A stretch of 64,000 nt of DNA from Polynucleobacter sp. UK-FUSCHL-C3 (GCF_040409815.1 NZ_CP099959.1:1054001-1118000); one strand, 5' to 3'; shown: positions 18,308-29,965, numbered from the stretch's first letter. Program-made: numbers and translations. The notes: a model not told the origin generated them from the letters alone.

Positions 18308-19504
18308 TTATAGGTCAAGAAGTAAACGGGCTGGATCTTCTAAGAGTTCCTTCATCGCCACCAAACCTAACACCGCTTCGCGACCATCGATGATGCGATG
18401 ATCGTAGGACAGTGCCAAATAATTAATCGGCCGAATTACGATCTGTCCGTCTTCAACCACCGCCCTCTCCTTGGTCGCATGAATCCCCAAAATAGCGGAT
18501 TGTGGTGGATTGATGATCGGAGTTGAAAGCATCGAACCAAAGACGCCGCCATTAGAGATCGAGAACGTACCGCCAGTTAACTCTTCAATGCTTAATTTGC
18601 CATCGCGGGCTTTATTCCCGTAATCAGCAATTTGCTTTTCAATTTCGGCCAAAGTTAGTTGATCCACATTACGCAAGATGGGAACCACCAAACCGCGTGG
18701 CGAGCTTACGGCAATACCGATATCAAAGTAACCGTGATAAACGATGTCATTACCATCGACCGATGCATTGAGGATGGGATACTTTTTAAGAGCATACGTA
18801 GCCGCCTTCACAAAGAAGGACATAAAGCCTAATTTAACGCCGTGGGTTTTCTCGAAGGTATCTTTATAACGAGTGCGCATAGCAATCACCGGCGCCATAT
18901 TGACCTCATTGAAGGTTGTCAAGATAGCGTTATTGGCCTGTGACTCTAATAAGCGTTCAGCAATACGAGCCCGCAGACGTGTCATTGGAACGCGCTCTTC
19001 AGTACGCTCACCTAGAGATAAATTAGAGATGGGCAATGGTGTGGCTGACGACACTGTCTTCGCTCCACCAGAAACAGCATTTAGAACGTCGCCTTTGGTA
19101 ACACGTCCATCTCGACCCGTTCCCGAAACTTGCGCAGCATTGAGATTATTCTCGGCCATTAACTTGGCTGCTGAAGGTGCGGCAATTGTGCCTTTTACTG
19201 CCGCAGGGGCTGGGGCTGAGGCTGGTGCTGCTGCTTTAGGAGCTGCAGCGACAGTAGCTTTACCTTCACTATCAATTTTTGCGATCACTTGCTCGGCTAC
19301 TACGGTGCCGCCGTCAGCAACGATAATCTCCGATAGCACGCCGGCAGATGGCGCTGGTACCTCTAGCACTACTTTGTCGGTTTCGATCTCAATCAAGATC
19401 TCGTCTTGAGCAACAGCTTCACCGGGTTTCTTTTTCCATTGCAATAGGGTTGCTTCAGCAACAGACTCTGATAGTTGGGGAACTTTGACTTCAAATAAGG
19501 CCAT
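18308..19504 (-). CDS. odhB: Dihydrolipoyllysine succinyltransferase (E2)
   Basis: E2 core of the 2-oxoglutarate dehydrogenase complex (also called sucB). One N-terminal lipoyl domain with lipoyl-lysine K44 in [13 protein letters not shown], an Ala/Pro-rich hinge (about residues 85-107), the peripheral subunit-binding domain ([13 protein letters not shown]...[12 protein letters not shown]), and the C-terminal catalytic domain with the [10 protein letters not shown] active-site His/Asp. Length 398 residues is normal. It lies 70 bases after sucA and is co-transcribed with lpdA. Confidence 0.97.
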   Translation of the reverse strand: MALFEVKVPQLSESVAEATLLQWKKKPGEAVAQDEILIEIETDKVVLEVPAPSAGVLSEIIVADGGTVVAEQVIAKIDSEGKATVAAAPKAAAPASAPAPAAVKGTIAAPSAAKLMAENNLNAAQVSGTGRDGRVTKGDVLNAVSGGAKTVSSATPLPISNLSLGERTEERVPMTRLRARIAERLLESQANNAILTTFNEVNMAPVIAMRTRYKDTFEKTHGVKLGFMSFFVKAATYALKKYPILNASVDGNDIVYHGYFDIGIAVSSPRGLVVPILRNVDQLTLAEIEKQIADYGNKARDGKLSIEELTGGTFSISNGGVFGSMLSTPIINPPQSAILGIHATKERAVVEDGQIVIRPINYLALSYDHRIIDGREAVLGLVAMKELLEDPARLLLDL

Positions 19505-19574
19505 GATGTGTCCTATGAATAGGTTAAATAATGAGTGGTAAATTGAATAAGTGATCCATTTGCAAACGCATGGT

Positions 19575-22439
19575 TTACTTAGTGATCACAAATCCTTTTA
19601 ATTTCCCAAACGCTGCGGTGAGCAAGGCCTTTTGCTGAGTCTGGTGCAAATGGGCATAGCCGACTGCTGGTGATGCAGATGCTGGTCGGCCCGCATATCC
19701 CAAATGCATTCCTTCGCTCATGTTCTCAAGCAAGTTATGTTGCACAAAGAACCATGCACCCTGGTTTTGCGGTTCATCCTGACACCAAACCAGTTCCGTT
19801 ACATTGGGATACGTTTTAATAACGTTTGCAACTGCTTTATGCGGGAATGGATATAACTGCTCAATCCGCACAATCGCCGCATTCTCTAATTTCTTATCAG
19901 TGCGTTGCTTTACAAGATCGTAGTAAACCTTGCCAGAGCATATGATCACACGCTCAATCGACTGAGGATCAATCGATGCATCACTCTCCGGAATCACAGT
20001 TTGGAACTCACCCTTCGTGAACTCGATGAGTGGCGATGCGGCATCTTTATGACGCAACAGCGATTTAGGAGTCATGATGATGAGCGGCTTTCTAAATTGC
20101 CTAATCATCTGGCGGCGCAAGAGATGGAATATTTGTGATGCGGTAGTAGGTTGTACCACCTGCATATTGGTATCCGCACACAGTTGCATGAAGCGCTCTA
20201 AACGGGCTGAGGAATGCTCGGGGCCTTGACCTTCATAACCATGAGGCAACATCATCACCAAACCGTTCACACGGCCCCACTTCACTTCACCAGAGGCAAT
20301 AAATTGATCGATCACCACCTGCGCACCGTTTGCAAAGTCGCCAAACTGAGCTTCCCAAATCGTTAAGGTATTCGGTTCGGCAGCGGCATAGCCATACTCA
20401 AATCCCAGCACAGCCTCTTCCGACAGAATCGAGTCGATGACAGTAAATGGGGCTTGATCTTTACTCACATGCTGTAATGGGATGTGGGTACCAGTGTCCC
20501 AATTTTCTCGATTTTGCGCATGGAGTACAGAGTGACGATGACTAAATGTGCCGCGACCACTATCTTCACCGGATAAACGAATTGGGTAACCGCTAGCAAG
20601 CAAGGAGGCGAAAGCCATTGCCTCTCCCATGCCCCAATCCACATTGATCTCGCCACGACCCATTGCCGCACGATCGGTATATACCTTTTGTACCAATGGA
20701 TGCGCTTTGAAATCATCCGGCAGAGTCGATAACTTATCTGCAAGCCTCTTCCATTCGGATAGAGGAATGGCCGTGTCAGCATGATCGGTCCATTTCTTGT
20801 TGAGGAACGGTGACCAATCCACTGCAAACTTGCCTTTGAAATTACTCAATACCGGATCGAGGGTTTGCTTGCCCGCATCCATCGCGGCACGATAGGCTTT
20901 CACCATCTCGTCGCCTGCGCCTGCTGCAATAACACCTTGCGCCTCAAGTCGGTCAGCATATAGTTTGCGGGTACCAGGATGAGTAGCAATAATGCTGTAC
21001 ATCAAGGGCTGGGTCATTGCCGGCGTATCTTGCTCGTTATGGCCTAGCTTTCTGAAACAAATAATATCAACCGCAACATCTTTCTTAAATTGGGTGCGGT
21101 ACTCCAAGGCCAGCTGAGTCGCTAACACCACCGCTTCTGGATCATCCCCGTTCACATGCAAAACCGGTGAGTCGATGGTTTTCATGATGTCGGTGCAATA
21201 AAGACTAGAACGCAAATCGCGGGGATCTGAGGTGGTAAAACCAATTTGGTTATTGATCACAATATGGACCGTGCCACCAGTGGAATATCCACGTACTTCG
21301 GATAAAGCCAAGGTCTCTTGCATCACGCCTTGACCTGCAATCGCAGCATCACCATGCACGAGTACCGGTAGAACTTGATCGCCCTTCGCATCATTGCGAC
21401 GCTCCATCCTTGCGCGTGCCGAACCCTCCACTACTGGGTTCACAATCTCTAGGTGCGATGGATTAAAGGACAGGGATAAGTGCACTGGACCACCTGGGGT
21501 CGAGATGTCGCTCGAGAATCCTTGGTGATACTTCACATCACCAGCGGGCAGATCTTCTTGCGCGGTGTGATCAAACTCAGCAAAGAGGTCTTTGGGTGAT
21601 TTACCCAATACATTGACTAAGACATTTAAGCGTCCACGGTGCGCCATGCCAATCACAATCTCTTGGACGCCTTTCTTGCCAGCCCCCTGAATTAACTCAT
21701 CCATGCAGGGAATAAAACTATCGCCCCCTTCGAGCGAGAATCGTTTTTGCCCTACATACTTTGCTTGCAGATAACGCTCAAGGCCCTCTGCTGCGGTTAC
21801 GCGGTCTAGGATCTGACGACGTTGCTCATTTGTAAACTTAGGCGTAGACCGAATCGACTCTAATTTCTCTTGCCACCATTTTTTGATCTTCTGATCAGCA
21901 ATGTACATAAACTCGGCAGTCAAGGTGCCACAATAGGTCTCGCGCAATGCCTGCAACAGATCCCGCAGGGTCATGTTGTTCTTACCAAAGAAGGTATTGC
22001 TGGTGTTAAAGACGATATCCATATCGCCGTCACTAAATCCGTAAAACGACGGATTAAGCTCCGGAATATCAGGGCGCTCTGTGCGCTTGAGGGGGTCTAA
22101 ATTAGCCCAGCGATTACCAACGTTCCGATAAGCAGCAATTAATTGCTGAACCGCAACGCGTTTGCGACCCATCTCGGAGTCCGCTGAATCCTGGATCGTT
22201 TTAATGGGTCCTTGCTTAGCCCGCTCAGCAAAGGATGCAACGATTGGGGCATGGGCAATATCTCTACCGTTTGAACCATCGACAGCTGGGACTTGAACAA
22301 CGTTATCAAAATAGTCGCGCCAGTGCTGTGCAACGGATGTGGGATCTAATAAATACGATTCGTAGAGTTCTTCTACGTAGGGGGCATTACCCCCAAAGAG
22401 GTACGAAGACCCTCTATAGGACTGCATCATGATGCTCAC
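19575..22439 (-). CDS. sucA: 2-oxoglutarate dehydrogenase E1
   Basis: Thiamine-diphosphate-dependent decarboxylase of the TCA cycle (also called odhA). The 954-residue length is right. Recognisable blocks are the N-terminal [24 protein letters not shown]2-interaction segment, [18 protein letters not shown], the ThDP-binding [19 protein letters not shown] with [11 protein letters not shown], and [19 protein letters not shown] in the second half. The start could be MSIMMQSY or the Met four codons in. It is the first gene of the long minus-strand run down to bamC, so the main promoter should lie in 22440-22600. Confidence 0.98.
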   Translation of the reverse strand: MSIMMQSYRGSSYLFGGNAPYVEELYESYLLDPTSVAQHWRDYFDNVVQVPAVDGSNGRDIAHAPIVASFAERAKQGPIKTIQDSADSEMGRKRVAVQQLIAAYRNVGNRWANLDPLKRTERPDIPELNPSFYGFSDGDMDIVFNTSNTFFGKNNMTLRDLLQALRETYCGTLTAEFMYIADQKIKKWWQEKLESIRSTPKFTNEQRRQILDRVTAAEGLERYLQAKYVGQKRFSLEGGDSFIPCMDELIQGAGKKGVQEIVIGMAHRGRLNVLVNVLGKSPKDLFAEFDHTAQEDLPAGDVKYHQGFSSDISTPGGPVHLSLSFNPSHLEIVNPVVEGSARARMERRNDAKGDQVLPVLVHGDAAIAGQGVMQETLALSEVRGYSTGGTVHIVINNQIGFTTSDPRDLRSSLYCTDIMKTIDSPVLHVNGDDPEAVVLATQLALEYRTQFKKDVAVDIICFRKLGHNEQDTPAMTQPLMYSIIATHPGTRKLYADRLEAQGVIAAGAGDEMVKAYRAAMDAGKQTLDPVLSNFKGKFAVDWSPFLNKKWTDHADTAIPLSEWKRLADKLSTLPDDFKAHPLVQKVYTDRAAMGRGEINVDWGMGEAMAFASLLASGYPIRLSGEDSGRGTFSHRHSVLHAQNRENWDTGTHIPLQHVSKDQAPFTVIDSILSEEAVLGFEYGYAAAEPNTLTIWEAQFGDFANGAQVVIDQFIASGEVKWGRVNGLVMMLPHGYEGQGPEHSSARLERFMQLCADTNMQVVQPTTASQIFHLLRRQMIRQFRKPLIIMTPKSLLRHKDAASPLIEFTKGEFQTVIPESDASIDPQSIERVIICSGKVYYDLVKQRTDKKLENAAIVRIEQLYPFPHKAVANVIKTYPNVTELVWCQDEPQNQGAWFFVQHNLLENMSEGMHLGYAGRPASASPAVGYAHLHQTQQKALLTAAFGKLKGFVITK

Positions 22440-22758
22440 CTTTCATCGGGTAACCCGAAAAAAACTGTGGTTTCAACCATCTGCGACACGGCTTAACCGA
22501 TTAGCAGAACGCAAAGCAAATGCCTTATGTAATGTAAGGATAACATGACATTTAGAAGAAAACATCTCAATATCAAGGGATTAGTACAAAACCTAGGGTG
22601 GGTGACACAATAAAACCACGGCGAGGATTACAGCCAACTTCCCCATTGCCTACATACATATAAGAAATTTCCTACTTGCAATTAATCCTTTGCCGACAGA
22701 ATTTTCTTCAATTGCTTTTTATGCTCTTTCTATCCCAATTAATAGAAGGAGAAAATCG
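22440..22758. other. Intergenic region between divergent sucA and the HTH regulator gene
   Basis: About 320 bases with no gene. It must hold the promoters for sucA (minus) and the HTH gene (plus), but I cannot place either with confidence. CAATTAAT occurs twice on the plus strand (22679-22686 and 22736-22743), the second copy ending just before the HTH ribosome-binding site; these are possible but unproven operator half-sites. Confidence 0.5.
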
Positions 22759-23445
22759 ATGAAAGCCATCAATCCAGACCAGCAGTACCTTAGTACCCGA
22801 CAGAGCGCCAAGATCCTACAGGTATCTCTGGGAACAGTGCAAAAAATGGTGGAAGAAGGAGATTTGGTCGCCTGGAAAACCCGCGGTGGGCACCGACGGA
22901 TCCTAGCAACATCGCTGAATCAGCAGCTAAGACGTCGCAAGCTGGGCTTACAAGAAAGCGCCAGCAAGCAACAATATCTAGCGCTCGGTATCTTTAGGCG
23001 TCCCGAGAACTTAGTGCAGATGCGCTCCGCAATTGAGAGCTGGTCCCTAAGGCTAGATTTAGTTGGCTCCATAGACAGCCTAGAAGGGCTGATGCAAGCG
23101 GTCTCGCTCTATCCCGACGTAATTTACTTAGATTCCTTAATACCGCCGGTTGAGCAGTTACATCTAATTCATTACCTCAGCAAGAACATCCAAACCAGAA
23201 GAATTCCCATGCTAGTAGACGAAGCATTTGTGCAGCTCCACCCTGGCGTGCTCGATATGGCCCAAGAAAATATTCAACAACTAAGGCCTCCGGAGTTCGA
23301 GGAGCCAATCATCAACGAAGCACTAAATCAACTTCCAGAGAAATCTACTGTATTTGCATACTCCGCCGATAGCGAGCAAGGCAACGATAAGCACAATCCA
23401 AGATTAGAGGCTCTGTTTGTAGAAGCCCTCAATAATGCCCTCTAA
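22759..23445 (+). CDS. Excisionase/MerR-type HTH regulator with receiver-like C-terminal domain
   Basis: Putative DNA-binding regulator of 228 residues; target unknown. The N-terminus (about residues 12-60) is a winged-helix excisionase-family domain: TRQSAKILQVSLGTVQKMVEEGDLVAWKT followed by GGHRRI. The rest (about 75-200) resembles a degenerate receiver domain: a LGIFRRPENLVQMRSAIESW start, the DVIYLDSLIPP strand and turn where a phospho-acceptor Asp would sit, and RIPMLVDEA as a later strand. The acidic pocket at the first strand is missing, so phosphorylation is doubtful. The ATG at 22759 follows the excellent site AGAAGGAGAAAA; the frame extends upstream without a better start. It converges on the H-NS gene across a shared terminator. 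Confidence 0.85.
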   Translation: MKAINPDQQYLSTRQSAKILQVSLGTVQKMVEEGDLVAWKTRGGHRRILATSLNQQLRRRKLGLQESASKQQYLALGIFRRPENLVQMRSAIESWSLRLDLVGSIDSLEGLMQAVSLYPDVIYLDSLIPPVEQLHLIHYLSKNIQTRRIPMLVDEAFVQLHPGVLDMAQENIQQLRPPEFEEPIINEALNQLPEKSTVFAYSADSEQGNDKHNPRLEALFVEALNNAL

Positions 23446-23493
23446 GGTTTATATCCAAGGAAGCACGCTTAGGGCATGCTTATACTGCAAAAG

Positions 23494-23522
23494 AAAAAGC
23501 CAGTTCGATGAACTGGCTTTTC
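23494..23522. terminator. Bidirectional terminator between the HTH and H-NS genes
   Basis: AAAAGCCAGTT and AACTGGCTTTT form a perfect stem around a CGATG loop. A-rich and T-rich ends on both sides let it act for the plus-strand HTH gene and the minus-strand H-NS gene. Confidence 0.9.
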
Positions 23523-23539
23523 TATCAACGTAATGCGAA

Positions 23540-23881
23540 TTACTTAATCACAAACTTAGTGCGATCTTTATCTGCGATCCATTTAGGCGCCTTACCACGA
23601 CCAGTCCAGGTCTCGCCGGTCGATGGGTTTTTATACTTTGCAGCTACCTTACCCCGCTTCTTGCCAACGCGTTTCTTGCTAGCGGGCCCTTTCTTTGCTG
23701 GGCGACCGCGCTTACCTTTTGCTACACCTTTGCGACCAAATAGATCACCCACTTCTAGACCAAATTGCTCAATGATTTCTTTGGCTTTAGCAATTCCTTC
23801 AGCCTTTTCTCGCTGCATCATGGCATTAATTTGGCTGTCTAATTTTTCCCGCTGTGCTACTAAATCTTTAAACGATGACAT
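23540..23881 (-). CDS. H-NS family nucleoid-associated protein
   Basis: 113-residue H-NS/BpH3-type silencer of AT-rich DNA. The N-terminal half (residues 1-45) is a coiled-coil oligomerisation region (KDLVAQREKLDSQINAMMQREKAEG), the middle is very basic and Ala/Gly/Lys-rich with GRPAKKGP, an AT-hook-like element, and the C-terminus carries the H-NS DNA-binding signature KYKNPSTGETWTGRGKAPKW. The ATG at 23881 has AAAGGA about 11 bases upstream. The gene faces a long, extremely AT-rich upstream region, which fits autoregulation. Confidence 0.95.
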   Translation of the reverse strand: MSSFKDLVAQREKLDSQINAMMQREKAEGIAKAKEIIEQFGLEVGDLFGRKGVAKGKRGRPAKKGPASKKRVGKKRGKVAAKYKNPSTGETWTGRGKAPKWIADKDRTKFVIK

Positions 23882-24183
23882 TATTTATAAATTCCTTTGA
23901 AAACTAATGAGTAAATAGTAATGATTAATATAGAAGGTATATTGATTATTCTTTTAAATAAAATATTACTAGACCAGATTATAGATTAATAAAGGTTTTT
24001 AGAAGAAAGATTATTAACCCTAAGGCTATATATTACAACTAATATTGTTTATATATGACAACTAATATTGTAAATTGGTAATTTTTATCATTTAAATCAA
24101 TTAGTTAAATAATTTATTACTAATATAATAATGCTAATCAATAACTGATAATTATATTATTTAATATTAATTATTTTATTTTC
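23882..24183. promoter_or_regulatory. AT-rich upstream region of the H-NS gene
   Basis: About 300 bases made almost only of A and T runs and clearly different in composition from everything around it. No ORF of interest is present. It should contain the H-NS gene promoter (minus strand) and is a likely high-affinity H-NS nucleation region. It includes a pair of 14-base direct repeats. Confidence 0.6.
24035..24071. repeat. Pair of 14-base direct repeats (ACAACTAATATTGT)
   Basis: Two identical copies at 24035-24048 and 24058-24071, start-to-start distance 23 bases, about two helical turns. Each has an ACAA-N6-TTGT dyad. The arrangement looks like paired protein-binding sites within the AT-rich region. 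Confidence 0.75.
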
Positions 24184-24582
24184 TTACTGTGGCTTAGCGC
24201 GCCGTAGCATAAAGCTACCCGTGGATTTGGCGGTTAATTGCCCTGCTTCATTGAAAATACTGCCCTCACAATAATTAACGGTACTACCAGCCTTTAATAC
24301 CTTACCTTCGGCAATTAATATCCCTTTAGAGGGGCGAAGAAAGCTAGTAGTCATATCAATGGTAATCACGCCTAAGATATGTTCGTGGGAGCTACGAGCC
24401 GCCGCTGCCATCGCAAAATCCAAGATCGACATCACGACCCCGCCGTGGGCTACATGAAAACTATTCAGCAACTCAGGCCGAAGATGAAGACGAATACGAG
24501 AATGGCCGTTTTCGGCAAACTCGGGTTCGACCCCCAGAACATCAAGGAAGGGAATCTCTAAACCAAAATACGTTTTACTCAT
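24184..24582 (-). CDS. PaaI-family hotdog thioesterase
   Basis: 132-residue acyl-CoA thioesterase-like protein. The hotdog core motif FHVAHGGVVMSILDFAMAAAAR contains the HGG and the conserved Asp, and VITIDMTTSFLRPSKG and INY(C)EGSIFNEAG-type strands follow. Typical members hydrolyse aromatic or medium-chain acyl-CoA thioesters; the substrate here is unknown. Its start ATG shares one base with the stop of the upstream VOC gene, so the two are co-translated. Confidence 0.87.
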   Translation of the reverse strand: MSKTYFGLEIPFLDVLGVEPEFAENGHSRIRLHLRPELLNSFHVAHGGVVMSILDFAMAAAARSSHEHILGVITIDMTTSFLRPSKGILIAEGKVLKAGSTVNYCEGSIFNEAGQLTAKSTGSFMLRRAKPQ

Positions 24583-24995
24583 TATTTGGCAAATAATCGA
24601 TCAGGATGAGCCATGGCCTTGAACTCAATTGCATTACCCGAGGGGTCTAAGAAAAACATCGTGGCCTGCTCACCGACCTCACCCTTAAAACGAATATAAG
24701 GCTCGATCACAAACTGGGTGCCTGCTTTCTTTAATTTATCGGCCATCGCCTCCCACTCAGGCATCGACAATACGATCCCAAAATGTCGGACAGGTACTTT
24801 TTTGCCGTCCACGTCAGAATGAACGTCGTTTTGTGCTTCCCCATGGGCCAAATGCGCTACGATTTGATGTCCAAACAAATTGAAGTCAATCCACTCATCG
24901 GAGCTTCGTCCCTCCGGACATCCAAGTAGGTCTCCATAAAAGGCTCTTGCATCTTTTAAGTTATCGACTGGGAATGCCAAATGAAATGGGTGCAT
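24582..24995 (-). CDS. VOC-superfamily (glyoxalase/dioxygenase-like) protein
   Basis: 137-residue protein of two beta-alpha-beta-beta-beta units. It begins [25 protein letters not shown] (metal-binding His5 or His3 position), includes [12 protein letters not shown] with the second-half His, and ends [17 protein letters not shown] with the typical C-terminal Glu. It resembles uncharacterised glyoxalase-like proteins of Burkholderiales; the reaction is unknown. It overlaps the thioesterase gene by one base. Confidence 0.87.
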   Translation of the reverse strand: MHPFHLAFPVDNLKDARAFYGDLLGCPEGRSSDEWIDFNLFGHQIVAHLAHGEAQNDVHSDVDGKKVPVRHFGIVLSMPEWEAMADKLKKAGTQFVIEPYIRFKGEVGEQATMFFLDPSGNAIEFKAMAHPDRLFAK

Positions 24996-25014
24996 GATGA
25001 CTCCTTGATATTGA

Positions 25015-25091
<77 letters not shown>

Positions 25092-25111
25092 ACGAAAAGA
25101 TAAATTGTAGC

Positions 25112-25462
25112 TCAGCGGCTAAGGACTTGAAGCACCTCGAGCAACTCTTCGCGCAAACGTAATGACGATTTACTCTCATCAAGCCGATTTTTTGCACCGC
25201 TGATCGTAAACCCCTCTTCGTACAATAAGGTTCTTATTTGTCGGATTAAAACAACCTCGTGGTGTTGATAATATCGACGATTACCCCGTCTTTTTTGAGG
25301 GCGCAACTGATCAAACTCTTGTTCCCAATAGCGCAGTACGTGCGGTTTTACACCACACAACTCTCCGACCTCGCCAATCGTAAAATATCGCTTATTGGGG
25401 ATGGGGGGCAAAAGCGGGAGACTGTCCGCCTTTGAATCAAGCTCTGTTTTGATTCTCAGCAT
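25112..25462 (-). CDS. MerR-family transcriptional regulator
   Basis: 116-residue DNA-binding protein. The MerR winged helix occupies residues 25-95: [41 protein letters not shown], then [16 protein letters not shown]. There is no C-terminal metal or drug-binding domain and no conserved Cys pair, so no effector can be assigned. It follows ihfA with a 26-base overlap in another frame; the pheST-ihfA-merR order is widely conserved in beta- and gammaproteobacteria. Confidence 0.92.
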   Translation of the reverse strand: MLRIKTELDSKADSLPLLPPIPNKRYFTIGEVGELCGVKPHVLRYWEQEFDQLRPQKRRGNRRYYQHHEVVLIRQIRTLLYEEGFTISGAKNRLDESKSSLRLREELLEVLQVLSR

Positions 25463-25757
25463 GGGACTCGACTGCGTCCTTCAGCTTCTGACTAGCGTGA
25501 AAAGTAACGACGCGACGGGCTGCAATTGGGATCATCTCTCCAGTTTTTGGATTGCGTCCAGGCCGCGCTGTTTTATTGCGCAACTGGAAATTACCAAAGC
25601 CAGAGATCTTTACTTCTGCGCCCGCCTCTAGAGTCTGACCAATACGATCAAATAACGCATCGATCATATCTTTTGCTTCGCGTTTATTGAGGCCCACCTG
25701 ATCAAATAAAGCTTCAGAGAGTTCGTTCTTCGTAACCGTTTGATTGTTCGCAGTCAT
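25437..25757 (-). CDS. ihfA: Integration host factor alpha subunit
   Basis: DNA-bending IHF subunit that pairs with IhfB. The 106-residue protein has [21 protein letters not shown] at the N-terminus, [29 protein letters not shown] (the beta-arm with the intercalating Pro), and a basic C-terminal helix. Position directly after pheT distinguishes it from HU and ihfB. It lies 63 bases from pheT and overlaps the MerR gene. Confidence 0.96.
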   Translation of the reverse strand: MTANNQTVTKNELSEALFDQVGLNKREAKDMIDALFDRIGQTLEAGAEVKISGFGNFQLRNKTARPGRNPKTGEMIPIAARRVVTFHASQKLKDAVESHAENQNRA

Positions 25758-25820
25758 ATCGATACTCTTTTCGTACTTGTTGTCTTAGATGAATGATAAA
25801 TATAACAAATTACTGGCTTA

Positions 25821-28274
25821 CTAGCGTAAACGGGCTGCACAGTCTTTTTGTAAAGCGCCTAACAAGGCACTTACAACCGCTTCCACCTGAGTATCTTGCA
25901 AAGTCTCTTGATCATTGACCAGGGTGAGTCTAAATGCAAGGCTTTTCTCGTCGGCAGCCATGGAAGCGCTCTCCTTTTGAGGACGAAACTCATCAAATAA
26001 CTCAATCTTCTGTAAATAAGGTTGTTTCTTGGTCAGCATGGCATCAATCAGGCTTTGTGCTGGAACAGACTGCTTGACGACCACTGCAATATCGCGATGC
26101 ACCACGGGAAACTTACTAATCTCATGAGGCCTTGGTAAGCCGATCTCTGTCACCGCATCCCAATGGATCTCAAACAAGACCGGAGCAGATGCTAGCTCAT
26201 AGGTCTGTTGCAAAGCAGGATGCAACTCCCCTATCCAACCAATTGCTGCATTCGCAAGATAAATCTCGGCGGAGCGACCAGGATGCAATGCAGGGTGAGG
26301 TGTAGCGGATGCCTTGGTCTGTATCTGCAGAGGGTTTAAGGCACGCTGTAGATCACCCTTCACATCAAAGAAATCCACTAGCTGATTAGTGCTGGCCCAT
26401 TGCTCAGGGTTTGCAAACCCATAGGCGAGGCCACCTAATTGTTTATTCTGAATAAAACCAGCAAGTGCTCCGGGCTGATCAGTTTGCTTAGGATCACGTT
26501 TAAATACTCTACCGATCTCAAACAAACGAGCGCGGCTAGCACCTCGGTTGAGATTGCTGCGTAAGTTGTGGAGTAAGCCACCCCATAAATTACTACGCAT
26601 CACCCCATAATGGCTGGCGATGGGATTTAGAACTTCAATCGGATTGGGTTGACCCATTTGGGCCTCGGTTTGACGATCAATGAAACCAAAGTTGACTACC
26701 TCTTGATATCCCTCTCCCGCCAAACGATGGCGGACAGCATGGACAATGCGCTTAGACTCGAGGGGCGCACTCATTTTAAGCTCTGCACTGGGTGGCACAT
26801 CGGGGATATTCTCAAAGCCGTATAGGCGGGCTACCTCCTCAATCAAGTCCTCTTCGATCTCAAGATCAAAGCGATAGCTAGGGGGCTGTACTGTGAAGAC
26901 CGTTTTGGAGTCCTGTCCCGTCACCGTGAACTCTAGACCTAAACGTTTAAAGAGATCGCTAACGATCGCCATGGTTAGCGGTATTCCGATTACTTTCTCG
27001 GCGCGAGTTAAACGCATAGTGACCGGTTTACGCTCTGGCAAAGCGTTAATCTGATCGTCGATCGGACCAAGCTGTCCACCACAAACTTGCACAATCAGGT
27101 CACTTAAATACTCTAAGGCAGAAATCGTTCCCTGCGGGTCAACGCCTCGTTCAAAGCGATGTCCTGCGTCGGTTGTAAAGTTAAAGCGGCGCGTTCGTCC
27201 AGCAATCGCGGCTGGCCACCAGAACGCAGCCTCTACATAAATATTTTGAGTAGCATCACCAACTGCTGTGCTGTCTCCACCCATAATGCCAGCCAAGCTA
27301 ATAGGGCCAGACTGATCGGCAACTACGCCAACTTTCAATGCGGATGCAGAAGAATCGGGCGCAGGTTCAACGGTTTGCTCGTTTAACAACTTCAGACTCT
27401 CACCTGCTTTACCCCAACGAACCACTAGTCCACCTTGAATACGATCAAGATCAAATACATGATTCGGTTGACCTGTCTCTAGCATGACATAGTTCGACAA
27501 ATCAACCAGAGGCGAGATACTCCGTTGCCCCGCATGTGCTAAACGTTGCACGATCCACTCTGGAGTCTTAACTTTGACATTTACACCCTTGATAACACGA
27601 CCAGCAAAACGCCCACATAGATCGGCATCTTCAATCGTGACCGCCAAGCGATCCGCAATGCTAGTTATTAAGGTCTTACTCTTCGGAATACACAGGGCAG
27701 CCCCAGTAATTGCAGCGACCTCGCGGGCTAAGCCAATAACGGATAAGCAATCAGTTTTATTAGGGGTTAGCTTAATCGTAAAAATCTGGTCATCAAGCTT
27801 TAAATACTCACGAATGTTTTGACCCAAGGGTGCATCGACGGGCAACTCCAGAATGCCAGCATGATCCTCTCCTAAACCAAGCTCACGGCCCGAGCACAAC
27901 ATGCCATTACTTTCCACGCCACGTAATTTACCAACCTTAATCTGAAATGGCTTACCACCCTCTTCTGCGGGCGATAACTCAGCACCAACGAGTGCACATG
28001 GGATCTTGATTCCAGCACGTGCATTCGGTGCGCCACACACAATTTGCAGGTTCTCAAAACCAGGTCCTGCGTTCACTCGACACACCCGCAAGCGATCTGC
28101 ATCGGGATGTTGCTCGGCAGAAATAATTTCTGCAACAACTACTTTGCTAAATGGGGGCGCTACCGAGCGTTGCTCTTCCACCTCTAAACCAGCCATGGTC
28201 ATTGCATGGCTTAAAGCCTTGCTATCGATCGCAGGATTTACAAATTGACGTAACCAGGACTCAGAAAATTGCAT
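25821..28274 (-). CDS. pheT: Phenylalanine--tRNA ligase beta subunit
   Basis: 817-residue beta subunit of the (alpha-beta)2 synthetase. The N-terminal tRNA-binding OB fold (VVAEIISAEQHPDADRLRVCRVNAG), B3/B4 editing domain with GRTRRFNFTTDAGHRFERGVDP, the B5 domain, the catalytic-like core, and the C-terminal FDX-ACB domain (HEISKFPVVHRDIAVVVKQ) are all present in order. The start at 28274 gives the conserved MQFSESWLRQFVNP. It follows pheS by 7 bases. Confidence 0.98.
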   Translation of the reverse strand: MQFSESWLRQFVNPAIDSKALSHAMTMAGLEVEEQRSVAPPFSKVVVAEIISAEQHPDADRLRVCRVNAGPGFENLQIVCGAPNARAGIKIPCALVGAELSPAEEGGKPFQIKVGKLRGVESNGMLCSGRELGLGEDHAGILELPVDAPLGQNIREYLKLDDQIFTIKLTPNKTDCLSVIGLAREVAAITGAALCIPKSKTLITSIADRLAVTIEDADLCGRFAGRVIKGVNVKVKTPEWIVQRLAHAGQRSISPLVDLSNYVMLETGQPNHVFDLDRIQGGLVVRWGKAGESLKLLNEQTVEPAPDSSASALKVGVVADQSGPISLAGIMGGDSTAVGDATQNIYVEAAFWWPAAIAGRTRRFNFTTDAGHRFERGVDPQGTISALEYLSDLIVQVCGGQLGPIDDQINALPERKPVTMRLTRAEKVIGIPLTMAIVSDLFKRLGLEFTVTGQDSKTVFTVQPPSYRFDLEIEEDLIEEVARLYGFENIPDVPPSAELKMSAPLESKRIVHAVRHRLAGEGYQEVVNFGFIDRQTEAQMGQPNPIEVLNPIASHYGVMRSNLWGGLLHNLRSNLNRGASRARLFEIGRVFKRDPKQTDQPGALAGFIQNKQLGGLAYGFANPEQWASTNQLVDFFDVKGDLQRALNPLQIQTKASATPHPALHPGRSAEIYLANAAIGWIGELHPALQQTYELASAPVLFEIHWDAVTEIGLPRPHEISKFPVVHRDIAVVVKQSVPAQSLIDAMLTKKQPYLQKIELFDEFRPQKESASMAADEKSLAFRLTLVNDQETLQDTQVEAVVSALLGALQKDCAARLR

Positions 28275-28281
28275 ATCAGAA

Positions 28282-29337
<1,056 letters not shown>

Positions 29338-29700
29338 TTAGGCTTGTACTACAGCAGATTTAACACGTGTTACCAAAGCAGCGAACGCTTCTTTGTCAAA
29401 CACAGCCATATCGGACAGTACTTTACGATCGAGTTCGATCGAAGCCTTCTTCATGCCATTCATGAACACGCTATAGGTCATGTCATGTTCACGCACTGCG
29501 GCGTTGATACGGGCAATCCATAAAGCACGGAATACACGCTTCTTGTTACGACGATCGCGATAGGCATATTGCCCAGCGCGCATGACCGCTTCTTTAGCGA
29601 TACGGAATACATTCTTACGACGTCCACGATAACCGGTTGCGGCATCGGTGACTTTCTTATGACGGGCTCTTGCTGTAACCCCACGTTTTACTCTTGGCAT
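29338..29700 (-). CDS. rplT: 50S ribosomal protein L20
   Basis: Assembly-initiating large-subunit protein. The 120-residue sequence starts [16 protein letters not shown] and contains [20 protein letters not shown] and [21 protein letters not shown], all highly conserved. In E. coli L20 represses its own operon by binding the mRNA ahead of rpmI. It lies 16 bases after rpmI. Confidence 0.98.
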   Translation of the reverse strand: MPRVKRGVTARARHKKVTDAATGYRGRRKNVFRIAKEAVMRAGQYAYRDRRNKKRVFRALWIARINAAVREHDMTYSVFMNGMKKASIELDRKVLSDMAVFDKEAFAALVTRVKSAVVQA

Positions 29701-29716
29701 AGTGTTCTCCTAAGAT

Positions 29717-29914
29717 TTAAGCGTAAGGCATCATGGAGCGAATCGACTTAACGTCGGCTTTCGCAACAGGGGCGGAACCACGTAATTGACGCTTGCTCTT
29801 GGTGGTTTTCTTGGTGAGGATGTGACGCTTGAACGCCTGTCCTCGTTTGATTGATCCACTTGCGCGGACCTTGAAGCGCTTTGCTGCGCCACTTTTGGTC
29901 TTCATTTTGGGCAT
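29717..29914 (-). CDS. rpmI: 50S ribosomal protein L35
   Basis: 65-residue basic protein: [20 protein letters not shown], a middle basic patch ([22 protein letters not shown]) and the tail MMPYA, a standard L35 pattern. The ATG is preceded by a strong AAGGGAGCAG site. It sits in the infC-rpmI-rplT order shared with most bacteria. Confidence 0.98.
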   Translation of the reverse strand: MPKMKTKSGAAKRFKVRASGSIKRGQAFKRHILTKKTTKSKRQLRGSAPVAKADVKSIRSMMPYA

Positions 29915-29950
29915 GACTGCTCCCTTTTCTTTCTCTGTGCGACTGCGGTG

Positions 29951-29965
29951 GCAACCGACGGTTGC
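29951..29965 (-). promoter_or_regulatory. Hairpin in the infC-rpmI spacer
   Basis: GCAACCG and CGGTTGC form a tight stem about 37 bases before the rpmI start, inside the 105-base spacer. In enterobacteria this spacer carries the L20-binding structure that controls rpmI-rplT; whether this hairpin has that function is inference. Confidence 0.4.

Noticed and set aside
18873..19409. Plus-strand 178-codon frame opposite odhB
   Set aside because: Long antisense frames are expected opposite Ala-rich coding DNA. The odhB lipoyl and E3-binding domains are intact, so this is a shadow.
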